The position numbers and the translations under genes were made by a program. From contig NC_088300.1 of the NCBI RefSeq assembly GCF_032854445.1, positions 45,813,682 through 45,873,681 of the forward strand: 60,000 nt of DNA, in the 5' to 3' direction. The stretch is from Liolophura sinensis. Taxonomy: Eukaryota; Mollusca; Polyplacophora; Chitonida; Chitonidae. This document shows positions 18,988 to 29,646 of the stretch, in pieces. The notes beneath the pieces are model-generated. The model searched no databases. It had not been told where the DNA came from and saw only the letters and a program-made list of their open reading frames with translations. Numbering within the stretch: the first letter of the stretch is position 1; every line of letters begins with the position of its first letter.

Positions 18988-20190
18988 CAAAAAGACAGGT
19001 GCAGCAGTAGCAGACCACTGACTCATGTACATAGTATATCAACGCACTGCTATTATGTAACCAAAATATTCATGTGTTAAAAAAAATAAATAAAACACTG
19101 ATTTGATGGGCCACGATATCCGCCAGGAAACTGGTCCTAAAAACCAGTAATTAAAAAAAAATAGCAGACCACTTCACCCGAAGACACCGAGCGAGCGAGA
19201 GAGAGAGAATATGAAGACAGACGACGATACGAAGCTAGAGTATGATACGAAGAAAAAAAAGAGAGAAAAAGACGCGATTCCTCAGGCCCCGCTTGATTAT
19301 GGAGGTTGAAAAGCCATGGTATTGCATGAATGGCCGGTTATCTCAATCGGCAGAGCGCCGTGCTAATAACGCTAATGTCAATGGTTCGAGCCCCATATCG
19401 GCCAGTTGAAATTTTTTTCATTTTTGTTGGTGGGCATTGAGTTTTTTTCATTTTCGTTTCTTTGCATACTATTTCGTTTTAAATAACGACGAGTATGTTG
19501 TATTTGGGAATAGTCTTTCAAGTCCAAATGTTGAATCATGTGCATGTATGAGTAGTTACTTTCCGTATTCAGCGTTGGCCATCTCAGACTTGGTGACAAA
19601 AAGGGTCCGTTTCCAAAAAAATCATGAGCACAATAAATGCAATAAATGTACAAATGTAAATCATGTACATGTACACATGTATGTAGTTATGAGCGAATGT
19701 ATTAATATTCATTAAGAAATGTAAACAGTTCCAGGTAATCGTTCAGAACAAACACTAATTTATTCCTTGAAAGCGATACAGTTTCTTGTTGAGGACTGAT
19801 AGATCCGTTATCGTTATGAATAAACTGAATAATTTGTCAAAATCTGTTAATTACAAATTATTTTCACAAGCCATGTCTTTTTTATTTTATTTTTTATTTT
19901 TATAAAAATTATCTTTGAAAAAAAAAGTTTAAAACACGGTTAAACACGGTCGTGGTATGGACATCTTTGTCTTGGGCGAATAAATTCCATCCTAACAGAT
20001 ATACTTACACTTTTGCTAGCTACAAGTCACAGTAGCCACAGTAGGAGTATATCCTATATCAAAGCAGTGATATGGATTTTAATGGATATGGATTCAATGG
20101 TAACGCACACGTTGTAGTATTTCTGTTAGGGGTCTCCCCGACCAGAGAATCCGGCGAAGTGGCCGCCTGGCCTGTGGCGGAGCGCGGACC
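18988..20190. other. Left spacer of element B without recognisable protein gene
   Basis: AT-rich, with a purine-rich stretch (GAGA and GAAAAA runs, 19195-19270) and the tRNA-Ile-like sequence at 19332-19404. No protein similarity seen. Confidence 0.5.
19332..19404 (+). tRNA. tRNA-Ile(AAU)-like sequence, probably a pseudogene
   Basis: 73 nt with GGCCGGTTATCTCAATCGGC at the 5' end, anticodon loop CTAATAA (anticodon AAU) and GGTTCGAGCCCC in the T arm. The acceptor stem pairs over all 7 bp with one G-U, and the discriminator base is A. The D stem has one mismatch, the anticodon stem pairs only in its inner 3 bp, and the T stem has two mismatches. It could be a recently decayed tRNA gene or the head of a tRNA-derived SINE. 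It lies inside element B. Confidence 0.5.
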
Positions 20191-20199
20191 TCGACGAAA

Positions 20200-20345
20200 T
20201 CGGTCCGAAGAGCCGCACGGCTGTTGAGCGACGATCAGCCTGTCAGCCTGCCTAAACTTTGTTGTCAGCCAGGCAGGCATAGCGTCCAACCGACCATGCT
20301 GTTCACCGTAGACGGCCTTGTATACAGCGTTTGCTGAATGACCTA
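20200..20345 (+). repeat. Subterminal repeat R1 of element B, copy 1
   Basis: Contains CACGGCTGTTGAGCGACGAT, a stretch with GTTGTCAGCCAGGCAGGCAT, and GTAGACGGCCTTGTATACAG. A second copy with few changes, same orientation, is at about 21660-21790. Confidence 0.8.
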
Positions 20346-20439
20346 CTAACCCACTAGCCTACCTCACCGTCTCCCTGCCTTGACTGGTGACAATTTGGGA
20401 CTTTACATTGGCATCGAGTCTTTATTTAAAATTATCTTT

Positions 20440-20640
20440 GAAAAAATCAAAACAAAAACCACGTGTCAAAACAAAAAACCACGTGTCAAAACAAATCACA
20501 GCCGACAACATGGTTTGCCTGACTGCTGGCTGGCTGTAGAATAGGATCGCTCAGCGTGTCTTTGCAACAACGTTCGCCCAGAAAGGCTCACTGCTGCAGG
20601 CAGAGGGTCGGTGCTATGAACAGTAGAGCCTGTCGACGCT
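20440..20640. repeat. Inverted internal repeat R2 of element B, left copy
   Basis: Short direct repeats of about 20 bp (CACGTGTCAAAACAAAAA, two to three copies) followed by TCAGCGTGTCTTTGCAACAA and AAGGCTCACTGCTGCAGGCA. It occurs inverted at 32470-32690, where the 20-bp unit is repeated about four times. Each unit has a CACGTG E-box. Confidence 0.85.
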
Positions 20641-21655
20641 GTGTGGCTCATCTAAGCCCACAAGTATAAACGGAATGTGGTCGGTTCATGTTGCAACACT
20701 TTTAATGTCTGAAACTGCGAAAAAATGGGTTTGTAGATTTCATAGGCTGTGTTAAACTTGGTCTGTTTCTGTTCATTTTACTTGGGGACATCACCATTGA
20801 GGACAATGAAACAGGTAATCATGTTTAAAAAAATGTAAACAAATTAGAGTTTGACAGTGATAAGGGACGATAGCTCTCGGGTATTTCACCGAACTCTGGG
20901 ACATGCTTGCGAGCTTGTCGGGCCTACAGTTGGGCAATTCGGTTTGTCGCTTCTTCGTACTATGAATGGTCCATTTTTCGATACTTGAGATTCACGGGTG
21001 GACTGATTTCGCAGTGGCACAGCGAGTGCTACATAACCGTATGCCTCCAAGTTATCAGCTTATTTTGTTACCTATATGTTGCCTAACGCGTTTCTGTGGT
21101 CATATTCTCTGGATTTGGTGCCTTTTCTATGTAAATTTTAATAAAACAATAATTATTGGACATCATAGATGGCGCTGTACGGCTCTTCTAAGCCCAGTTG
21201 CCATCATGCTCGCTAGGTCAAAACCCACGGCTATTCGCTTCCGCACATACATGAAAAAGTATGACTACCGATACCAGTAGATAATTGTGTGACATGATAA
21301 GCTATTCTATAAGACAATCCAGAAGCTAGAACCACGCGAAAACAAAATTTGTTTTTTCTGTTTTGAATATTACACAGGACAATGCCTGTTGTCAAATCGA
21401 TGTCAGCGATAGTAGATTGGATTTGAGTCATTTTCAGCCACCCAGATAGCCTTGGTGTTTTTTGCAGAACTCATGTGATGTTTTTATGTACAACATAACG
21501 CTAGGCATGCAGGCCGTCGACTGAAACTGACATATTTATCATACGAGCATGCAGTATAAAGACATGCCATATTTCGTTCAGCGAATTTCAGGGGGAATAA
21601 CTCTGGGACGCTTGTTGACACGACTATAGACGGGGAACAGCCTTTGGCACTGTAT
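20641..21655. other. Left spacer of element B, no gene recognised
   Basis: About 1 kb between repeats R2 and R1. A 104-codon frame at 20966-21280 has no recognisable features and I do not call it. Confidence 0.45.
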
Positions 21656-21659
21656 TGAG

Positions 21660-21790
21660 TGAGTCGACAAACCGCACGGCTGTTGAGCGACGACCAGCCT
21701 GCCAGCCTGCTTAAACATTGTTGTCAGCCAGGGAGGCATACCGTCCAGCCGACAGTGCTGTTCACAGTAGACGGCCTTGTATACAGTATT
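21660..21790 (+). repeat. Subterminal repeat R1 of element B, copy 2
   Basis: Direct second copy of the repeat at 20200-20345 (CACGGCTGTTGAGCGACGAC ... GTAGACGGCCTTGTATACAG). Confidence 0.8.
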
Positions 21791-21919
21791 ACCAACCCGT
21801 CGGGTTGTGGGTGAACCACAGCTGACAACGATATGTATTCTGAACAATTATGAACGGGAATACCTATCTGGATGGTTCCTATGTATTACGTATTAAAAAA
21901 AATTTTTTTAGGGTAGAGA

Positions 21920-22335
21920 CAAACGGGGGATTGGGTCAGTGTGTCAGTGTGTCATGCTAGGGCTGATATCTATCTGAATGGTTCCTATGTATTAAAAAAA
22001 TTTTTTTTAGCGGATTGACGATTCATTGAAGTGACAGGGTCTACTGCATGTGGGCGACATGTACATGTGTTTTCTACGTCGTGTAGGTGACGTGTATAGT
22101 ATGTATAGAGTATGTATAGGGTCTACTTGGGTTATAACGCCCAACGCCCTATCGGAATGGTTCCTATGTATTATGTATTAAAAAAACATTTTTTTAGGGG
22201 ATTGACGCTGCATTGAAGTGACAGGGTCTACTGCATGTGGGTGACATGTACATGTGTTTTCTACGTCGTGTAGATGACGCCTGTAGTATGTATAGAGTAT
22301 GTATAGGGTCTACTTGGGCTATAACGTCTACACCC
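21920..22335. repeat. Tandem/inverted repeat R3 of element B, left copy
   Basis: Two tandem units of about 185 bp (about 21970-22150 and 22150-22335) share ATGGTTCCTATGTATTA, an A/T run, TGACAGGGTCTACTGCATGT and TACATGTGTTTTCTACGTCG. A shorter third start lies just upstream. Parts recur inverted at 32785-32985. The array ends at the start of the polymerase gene, so it is the likely 5' control region. Confidence 0.85.
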
Positions 22336-22339
22336 TTCT

Positions 22340-25300
22340 ATGTTACAGAGACCAGCTTCATCTACCACCACCACCACCAACGACAACAAACCCAGCACGA
22401 GTAAACCTAGAGTGAGTTTAGAGGTGGATGCATCGCTGAAAGAAAAGAAAGTCCAACGAGCCAGTTCGAACCCGACCCGGTACACCCTCACGAGGGTGTC
22501 TTGCCGAGCGGTGACAGTGACGTACGGGAGTTGTATCAGCGGCATTGGCAATCGATCCAGACCCATTTTCATCGCCACAAGCCGGTTCAAGACTGTTATA
22601 ATTACCGGCTGAGTGATCTCGGCGCTATCCCAGCCTATGTAGACGAGATTTACGAAGACCAGCCGACTACCTTCACCATAAATTACAGCTTCGGGTATAT
22701 CCTCCGCCACAAGGAGACGGGACAGGTGCGGTATTATTACCCGAGCACCAACAACGCCCGAGTACTCGACGCACCGTACCGCGTGGCGAGACGGGCTGAC
22801 CTGCGAGGATTCCACACCCAGCATCTCCTTACCCAAGACCCGCTTACCTGGGCCCAAAAACAACGCCCCAATACGAAATGGACCGTGGACCTCATCACCA
22901 ACGTGATGTTTTTTGTCCACAAACTCCCACATCAGCCTATCGGTAAAGGTGGGATAAGGTTACCCTCTTACCTGACGGGAAACACGGGGTTACATACGTT
23001 GGTGGGTGGAGTTAATGGTCCTCACAGGGACTACTTGTGTTTGTTTCGGTGTCTAGCCGTCCATCTAGACCAGGCCGACCCCAATAACTGCGAACACCAG
23101 GCTAGGGTGTATTACCACAGGTATCTGGAGGAAACGGAGATGGAGCAGAGGTATTTCTGCGGGGTACCGCTCACGGTGGAAAGCCTGTTTCAGGTGAACA
23201 TTCAAGTCTTCCAGCTCATCCCCATGGACAAGTCGTACTCAGCACAACTCATTCACCGCAGTGCCGAGCGCTATCCTCCCCCTACCCTGCGGTTAAACCT
23301 GTACCAGCGCCATTTCAGCTACATCAACGACATGGGGCGTTATGCTCGGTCTTTCACCTGCCAGGTGTGTCATAAGAGTTTTCCTACACTGCGGGAGTTA
23401 CGACGGCACGGTCAAACGTGCACCGACGCCATTCGACGAAAGTACCCGGGGGGCGTCTTCCGCAACCAGCACGCCATTTTCGAAACGTTGACGGACATGG
23501 GGATTGAACTCCAGGACGGTGACGACAGCATCTTCCCGTACCGAGCGTGTTACGACTTTGAGGCGTACTTGGCCCCGGTGAATCCGGTGGACGACGCGGC
23601 GACTGGATCGACGGAATGGACAGCTCAACACATCCCCATGAGTGTCAGCGTCAACTCTAATATACCGGACTACGACCAGCCCGAGTGTTTCATCTCCATT
23701 GGCGATCCTCAGGCACTCGTCGAGGAAATGATGGCTTACCTCAACGACATCAGCGAGATCAGTAGCGCCTATGCTTACGAGCGTTATGCTTACATCCTGG
23801 ACGCGCTAGACGAGCGGATCGATCCCAACGAGAAGAAACCGTCTTACACGCGACGGGTACGGACAGATTCGTAACAAATATGGACCAGCTCCCCGTCCTC
23901 GGCTTTAACTCGGGCAACTACGACCTGAACTTGATCAAACAGCAGCTTTACCCACACCTGGTCCAGAGCGGTGATTTGGAGTATGTGATTAAGCGGAACA
24001 ATAACCACATGGCCCTCACCACACCGCAGCTGAAATTTCTGGACATTCGGAGCTACCTGGCCCCGAATTACAGTTACGACAAGTGGGTGAAAGCTTACGA
24101 CTGCCGCGTGACCAAAGGGAAATTTTGTTACAGCTACATAGACTCCCTGGTCCTGCTGGAGGAAACGGTACTCCCACCTCAGCATGCTTTCGACAACGAT
24201 CTCACCCACCAGCCGTGTACGGACGCAGAGTACAAGACCCTACAGACGGTGTGGTTCGATGCCAAAGCGTTATACCTGTACTGCCTCACCTATGCCGGCG
24301 GGTCACTGTATCCGTTGGCGGCGTCGGGACGGGGGAGAGAAGTTCGTTCCCTCCGGCACCGCCACCCGTCTGGCTGAAAAATGGCTGGACTGGCAGTCAC
24401 ACCAGCTGGGGGTATCGATCCTTCACCGACTGAACCACATCGAGAAGCGGATCGGTGACCGACAACTCCCCGTAGACGGGTTCGCCTATATTGACGGACA
24501 GCCTACTGTTTTCCAATACGACGTGTGTTATTTTCATTACCACGGCTGTCACCTGAATCATCCCCGCTCGGGGGAGGTGCGTTACAATGAGCGGCGGGGG
24601 TTAAGCCCCCAGCACTTACGGTGGATGCAAACGACGCATACATCCGATCCCAGGGCTATCCGTTGGTAGCGATATGGGAGTGCGAGTTCCACCACCAACG
24701 GACGACAAAACCAGCCTTACGGGCCTTCCTACAACGGTACGGCTTACCCCCGACACAGCGACGGCCCAAGACACAAGCTCAGCTCATGGAGGCTGTCGTT
24801 CAAGGCCAGTTGTTTGGATTCGCGGAATGTGATATCCACGTGCCGGACCACCTCAAAGCGGACTTTGCTGAATGCCCACCCATCTTTAAAAACACCGAGG
24901 TGAGTCGGGCTGATATAGGCCCCGCCATGGCAGAGTTCGCGGCTGTGAATGACATCATGCCCGTACCCAGGCGTATGCTGATCGGGAGCATGTTTGGTAA
25001 GCAAATTCTGCTAGCCACACCTTTCCTCCAGTGGTATCTCTGTCGGGGGTTGGTCGTGACACACGTCTACCAAGCCATGGAATACACACCGGAGCGAGCG
25101 TTTGAATCCTTCGCAGACGCCGTCACCCAAGCCGGGCGCGAGGGAGATGTCGACCCGACGAAAGCACTGATCGGGGAAACGATGAAGCTGTTGCGGAATT
25201 CGGGTTATGGAAAAACCGTCACCAACCAAGACCGACACGTGGATGTCAAAATCTGCGATCTGGCAAAAACACGGAAATTATTGGAGAGTGTCCGGTGTCG

Positions 25301-25722
25301 AACCGTCGACCCCATCGATGAGGAGACCTTTGAAGTGACGAGTAGCAAGAGGCAGAGCGGGATACGTGGTTACCCCGTCGCGACCATTACGACCACGATA
25401 AGCGTACACCGGGGCTTTTCAAAGTCGAGTGGACCGGTGACGCCATCGTGAGTTTATGTTCCAAGATCTATTACTGTTACGGCGGGGAATTCAACGCAAA
25501 AGATAAACTCTCCTGCAAAGGTGTGAGTTCTCGAGGCGTGGACAAGGCCGTGTACCTCTCTGTGCTGCGCGACCACCAAAGCGCGAGTGGCGTGAATCGG
25601 GGGATGCGGATGCAGGGGAATACGATGTATTCGTATACCCAACATAAAGAGCTTTCACGTACTTTTACGGGAAGCGGAAAGTGCTCCCCGACGGGGTGAG
25701 CACCACCTATTTAGATCTGTAG
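22340..25722 (+). pseudogene. pPolB: Element B protein-primed DNA polymerase B, broken
   Basis: Start ATG 22340. Order: low-complexity N-terminus; DYLCLFRCLAVHLDQ (near 23030), resembling the Cys motif of OTU-type protease domains; a C2H2-like finger FTCQVCHKSFPTLRELRRHG (near 23355); exonuclease I (YDFEAY, near 23550); exonuclease II (GFNSGNYDLNLIKQQL, near 23900); a motif A-like FDAKALYLYCL (near 24255); a Vsr-like nuclease segment (YHGCHLNHPRSG ... IWECEF, 24539-24694); motif B (KLLRNSGYGKTV, near 25185); and a C-terminal part ending near 25722. No DTDS motif C is found: the sequence passes from the region after motif B directly to the C-terminal part, so an internal deletion near 25370-25440 is likely. 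Frame changes occur near 22500, 23875, 24340, 24660 and 25450. Confidence 0.9.
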
Positions 25723-26284
25723 AACCGTGCTATGTATACCCTAACACCCTGCTCCTGTGCTCCTGTTTTTTTTCATGTGTTTGTCGTTCACAGTGGTACA
25801 TACGTTAAAAAGTTAAAACCACCTAGCAGGGGGCGGCAGGCCGGCAGCCGACACACTGACCGACTTGCCGTGCCTACTACATCGTCATACATTGTTGCCG
25901 AGCTGCGCCTTGCCGTCATACCGCAGACGGAATGGCAACAATGTATGACGCAACAATGTATGACGATGGATGACAGGCGGTGACTGGGTCAGTGTGTCAG
26001 TATGCTATAGCTGGCCTGCTTAGCCTGACTAGGCGGATGATTTTTTTTTTTTGTTTTTTTATTCATTCTTGTTCTGGGATCCTGTTGTGTTAGTACTCAT
26101 AAAAATAAGTCAAACCACCACGGTATGTGAGTCTCATAGTCTCTTTTTTTTATTCCATACTGTATGGCGTAACAGGCCGAACAGGGGAAACAAGAACGTA
26201 GAATGCATAACAAATCGAACTGGGAAGAAAGAACGTTATTTGATGTATGTTTTACAATCCATGGTTGTTGAAAAAAAACGAGGG
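25723..26284. other. Convergent intergenic region of element B
   Basis: Lies between the 3' ends of the polymerase and protease genes. Apart from the hairpin sequences at 25880-25968 and a T run near 26041-26060, nothing recognisable. Confidence 0.5.
25880..25968. repeat. Hairpin with two alternative partners
   Basis: CGTCATACATTGTTGCC (25883-25899) is perfectly complementary to GGCAACAATGTATGACG (25934-25950). The overlapping CATCGTCATACATTGTTG (25880-25897) is also complementary to CAACAATGTATGACGATG (25951-25968). It sits between two convergent genes, so a role in transcript ends is possible but unproven. Confidence 0.8.
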
Positions 26285-26782
26285 ATGGATCCCAAACTGG
26301 CGATCCACCCAATCGAACACCCGTAAGTCGTTATCGTAGGTCGTACACGATGTGTCCAACGTATGTACAATAGCATCCATGGAACGACCTCGAGCTCACT
26401 GGGTTAAGTAATACACACAATACTGACCGCACACGGTTGTGTCCGGACTCTGCAGCCGCCGATCGTTCCACGTCCAGTGATGTGTTCCCCGGTTAAGGCA
26501 AGCGGTAATATCGGGGTAGAGGGGTGGGAGTCCGTAGGAATCAAAGTATTCGCCCCGGAGATGGGGTGGGTTGGACCACTGGTCTATGAAGACGGCGACC
26601 CAATGTTGTCCCGGGCGAAGGCACGTGTCTGTGTTAATGATGCAGGCCCAGGGCGTGTGACGGGGGAAACGGGGGCTAGGGGAGGGGAGATGGTCCCGAG
26701 GGTAGACAACGCCCCCCTCCCCCACCACACCCCGGGTAAACACGTCTGTCTGTAGCACACGTCGCAATTGTACCGTGTCCAT
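26285..26782 (-). pseudogene. Element B adenain-like cysteine protease with in-frame stop
   Basis: Frame from ATG 26780-26782 (MDTVQLRRVLQTDVFTRGVV). It contains GQHWVAVFIDQ with the catalytic His, an EYFDSYG segment with the acidic residue, and TTVCGQYCVYYLTQ with the nucleophilic Cys. A TGA at 26396-26398 ends the frame just after the Cys motif. The same frame stays open past it to about 26285 with similarity to the C-terminal tail of the A protease, so the stop looks secondary. It is followed on its 5' side by the capsid gene, as in A. Confidence 0.85.
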
Positions 26783-26869
26783 GTTGTTGTTTGTTTTGGC
26801 TGTTCAACTGGCGAAGTCACAGAGCACGTTTCGGCTTTGGTCTATTTCTATGATATTGCTGAATTCAGC

Positions 26870-28114
26870 TTAGCGCACCACGTTAATGGTTTCCGGCAGT
26901 GGTTTGGCAAACCGCATCTCCAGGCGCAAATCCCCTTTTTGTACCAGGTTCAGTTGGTGATCGTCGTGGAGGCTGGGGGTCAAGTCGAAACAAAACAGCG
27001 TGTGGCCTTCGTCGAACGTGGTGCGCTTGATATTGTTTCCCTCGTCGTGAAACGCTTTCCCCGTGTGGGTAAAGAGGTTCATGTACGTTCGGATGAAATT
27101 CTCGTTCTCAAAGTCGGGTGTCAGGGGCTTAGTCGGAATCTGACGGCCGCCGACGTACAAGGCGACGAAGTTTGTGTAGTAGTGTCGGAAACGGAACGGG
27201 TTTTTAGTGTAATCCCCGTCAAAAACCTTGTTGCTCACACACCCCACCACTAAACGTGTCGGTAAGCTGCCCAGAAATAGGTTTTGTTCGTTGATGAGGG
27301 TGTGACCTCTGGGGACGGAGAAATACTTGGTCATAACGCGGCGGATCGGGTACTTGGCAGGGGCTTTGGCCAACGCTTTCAAATGCCCCAGTTGTACACC
27401 GCTGGTGATTTTCACTTTACGCACAAAGATTAATACCTCCTCCAAGCGGGTCTTGTAGTCGGGAGCGGCCTCACCAGACATCAAAGCAAACGAATCCTTA
27501 GCCGGGGTGAGATGGATGCGGACAGTGACGTTGTTGAGCAGGTGTCGGTGTTGTAGGAACATGTCACAATGCAGGCGACCCAGCATGTCAACCGACCGAC
27601 TTTCAGCCGTGCAGACCATCCGATCGTCAAACCAAGCGTTGCTGTCATCCGTCGTGTCAAACTTCCCTGGGGTGTCCGCGTACCACAAGGCAGCGGACAG
27701 CTGGCTCTTTTTGGCCTCTTTACCGTAAGACAACAACGTCTCCAAGTAAGCGTGGTACGGGTAGATGTTGGTGGACGGGGTGATGAGTTTATCGTTCAGG
27801 GAGACGTCGACCTGCCGCCACATGGATTGTATCCACAGGTTAGTCGGAGCCACCTTCTTGTCAGCCGCCACAGCCGTACCGTCCCCATTTAGGATTTTTG
27901 CCTTCACGTACAACATGGTGTTGGCCAAGTCCAAGTAAGTGTCACCGTCAGCGTTCGTGATGACAAATTCCACAGGTCCCACATCACTCAGGCTGGCGAT
28001 GGGGCTGTAAGCATCTCAGCGACCTTCTCGAACGCTGGTGTCGGTCGGGGGTAAGGTCCACAAATCAAACTCACTGCTGACGGACGGGCAGCACTCGGGG
28101 TGGGGAAGAGCCAT
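26870..28114 (-). pseudogene. Element B major capsid protein (double jelly roll), one in-frame stop
   Basis: About 415 codons from ATG 28112-28114 (MALPHPECC) to TAA 26870-26872. Segments DTYLDLANTMLYVKAKI, VSLNDKLITPSTNIYPYHAY and LLSYGKEAKKSQLSAALW match the element A capsid and the F54H12.2-like family. The only break I see is TGA at 28016-28018, at the position where element A has Trp; the 370 residues downstream are open. This is the best-preserved capsid gene in the window and it defines the normal length of the family here. Confidence 0.9.
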
Positions 28115-28133
28115 GGCGTGTGTGTGTGTGTTT

Positions 28134-28580
28134 TTAGCTGAAAATATCCGGTGCGGCTCGAGCTTTGATGTGTCTTCTTCTGGGCTTGACGGTACGTCTT
28201 TTAAGTCCCACGTGTCAGTAACGAGTGGGCATGACGCGTGGAGTCTTCCGTTTTATAGGCTCACCCAGTAACCGCTGCCGGGCGTAGCGACTAGCTTTGA
28301 CCAGCAGCTGTTTTCCGGTCGCCAGACCGCGTCGTTTCAAAACCTGTTGTGGTGACAAGCCCCCGCTCAGCACGTCCCCCACGACTTGCAGTCCGGTTCG
28401 TAACGCCGTTTTGCCCAGTGCTTCCACAGCCGGCGACGTTAACAAGGGTTGTGGCAGCAGTTTGCTGAGACCGCCCAGCAAACCCTGACCGTGCTGGACA
28501 GCCACACCCCGAAACACAGGTAACCCACCTCCGCCGGCTTGTTTGGTGTAATAGTCGATGTAAGCCTGCTGTGATGCCAT
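28134..28580 (-). pseudogene. Element B minor virion-type protein with in-frame stop
   Basis: Starts ATG 28578-28580 (MASQQAYIDYYTKQAGGGGL). A Gly-rich middle, SPAVEALGKTALRTGLQVVG, and a basic region (RYARQRLLGEPIKRKTPR) follow. TGA at 28215-28217 interrupts the frame, which then continues with basic residues and ends in DIFS near 28134, like the GDIFD end of the element A protein. Its N-terminus overlaps the 3' end of the penton-like frame. Confidence 0.65.
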
Positions 28581-29353
28581 TGTTGCAAGGGTAAAGCACG
28601 CCGCTGTCGAAAGTGAAGTGTCAGCACCACTTTACGGCGTTCAAATGCGACGGATTGACCCGTGTCGTCCCTAATATCAATTTCCACCGTCGAGAAATGT
28701 TTGGACTGCACGGGGATGTATTCCACGTGTTGGAAAGTCTTGGAGACGTGCTCCCCATACTTCCCTTCCGTGATGACCGTCCGCAACAGCGGGGCCAACT
28801 TGTCTCCCACCACACGCGGTTCGATAATGTCCATGTACACGTACAGCGTGGGTGTGCTGATCTTTAAATCCTCGGCACCGACATACATGAGGTCCGCCGG
28901 TCCCATGATCCACGCGCACGGTAAATTCATGAGCTGCATTAGACGTGGTCTGAAACCAAGCCCCAGTGGTTTCCCAAACCGCACGCTGTATTTCCGTTGC
29001 ATATCGTCGAACTCGAACGTTAAGTCGCCGGCGTGCTCCTTGAGATCGCGGATCTCTGTCTGGCTTAACAATTTGGTCAACCCCCAGGCCAGGTCTTCGG
29101 GTGTCGGGTAGTAGCCGGCTGGTAATATTAGCCTATGCGTACCGTGGTGCGAGTCCTTTGGGGAGTCTATGGTATACCACACTTGACCTGTCCGCACGTT
29201 AAACCAGGTCCGGGGATACTGTATTTCGACCAGCCCACATTCCCAGTCACCTGTCAAATGGATGGGGCGGGGAAATTGGGTGGTGAAACGCGTCAAGGTG
29301 TTGCTGGGGAAGTAGTCGAGCGAGCTGTTAGTGGGTAGTGTCACGTAAAACAT
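28439..29353 (-). CDS. Element B penton-like protein
   Basis: A long frame from ATG 29351-29353 (MFYVTLPTNSSLDYFPSNTL). It contains LTGDWECGLVEIQYPRTWFN and, near the end, SKHFSTVEIDIRDDTGQSV. These match both halves of the SINE-split gene in element A. The last 40-50 codons (to 28439) overlap the next gene and do not resemble the element A C-terminus, so the real protein may end near 28590 with a small frame change. Single-jelly-roll penton/minor capsid function is inferred from gene order in Polintons. Confidence 0.8.
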   Translation of the reverse strand: MFYVTLPTNSSLDYFPSNTLTRFTTQFPRPIHLTGDWECGLVEIQYPRTWFNVRTGQVWYTIDSPKDSHHGTHRLILPAGYYPTPEDLAWGLTKLLSQTEIRDLKEHAGDLTFEFDDMQRKYSVRFGKPLGLGFRPRLMQLMNLPCAWIMGPADLMYVGAEDLKISTPTLYVYMDIIEPRVVGDKLAPLLRTVITEGKYGEHVSKTFQHVEYIPVQSKHFSTVEIDIRDDTGQSVAFERRKVVLTLHFRQRRALPLQQWHHSRLTSTITPNKPAEVGYLCFGVWLSSTVRVCWAVSANCCHNPC

Positions 29354-29646
29354 GGTGTGGGTGAGGTGATCTCCCTCGGGTGGACTGATCGTTTTGTCAT
29401 CTGGTGCAGGTATTTAATTAATACGGACTCCACCTTAGCGGGCGTATGATAGATGAAGCGGGCCGGAGTTCGGGTCGCTGGCCTCGTCGCGTCTTCTTGG
29501 GTCGCTGGGGTGTGGTGTGTGTGGTGGTGGTGGAGGGCCTGGTTTTTTTCTGTTGGCTGGTTGGGGGTTCTGGCGATCGGGGGATTCCCCGTCTCGGCGG
29601 GTGTGCTCATTTTTTCCCGCACCCAAGCCCGGTAGTGATCACGGGT

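Noticed and set aside
18626-19042. 138-codon minus-strand frame rich in proline, serine and tyrosine, with a similar frame at 33313-33759
   Set aside because: Both are readings through the B TIR and reflect its G/C runs and palindrome; frames differ between arms and extend outside the element.
20059-20289. Minus-strand frame with RFRRGPRSATGQAATSP
   Set aside because: Falls in subterminal repeat R1; the second R1 copy does not keep the frame.
22261-22932. 223-codon minus-strand frame over the start of the B polymerase
   Set aside because: Antisense to a well-supported polymerase gene and crosses the R3 repeat.
29341-29622. 93-codon frame between penton-like and conserved protein genes of B
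   Set aside because: Low-complexity His/Thr/Pro sequence; at best a decayed C-terminus of the neighbouring gene, so not called separately.
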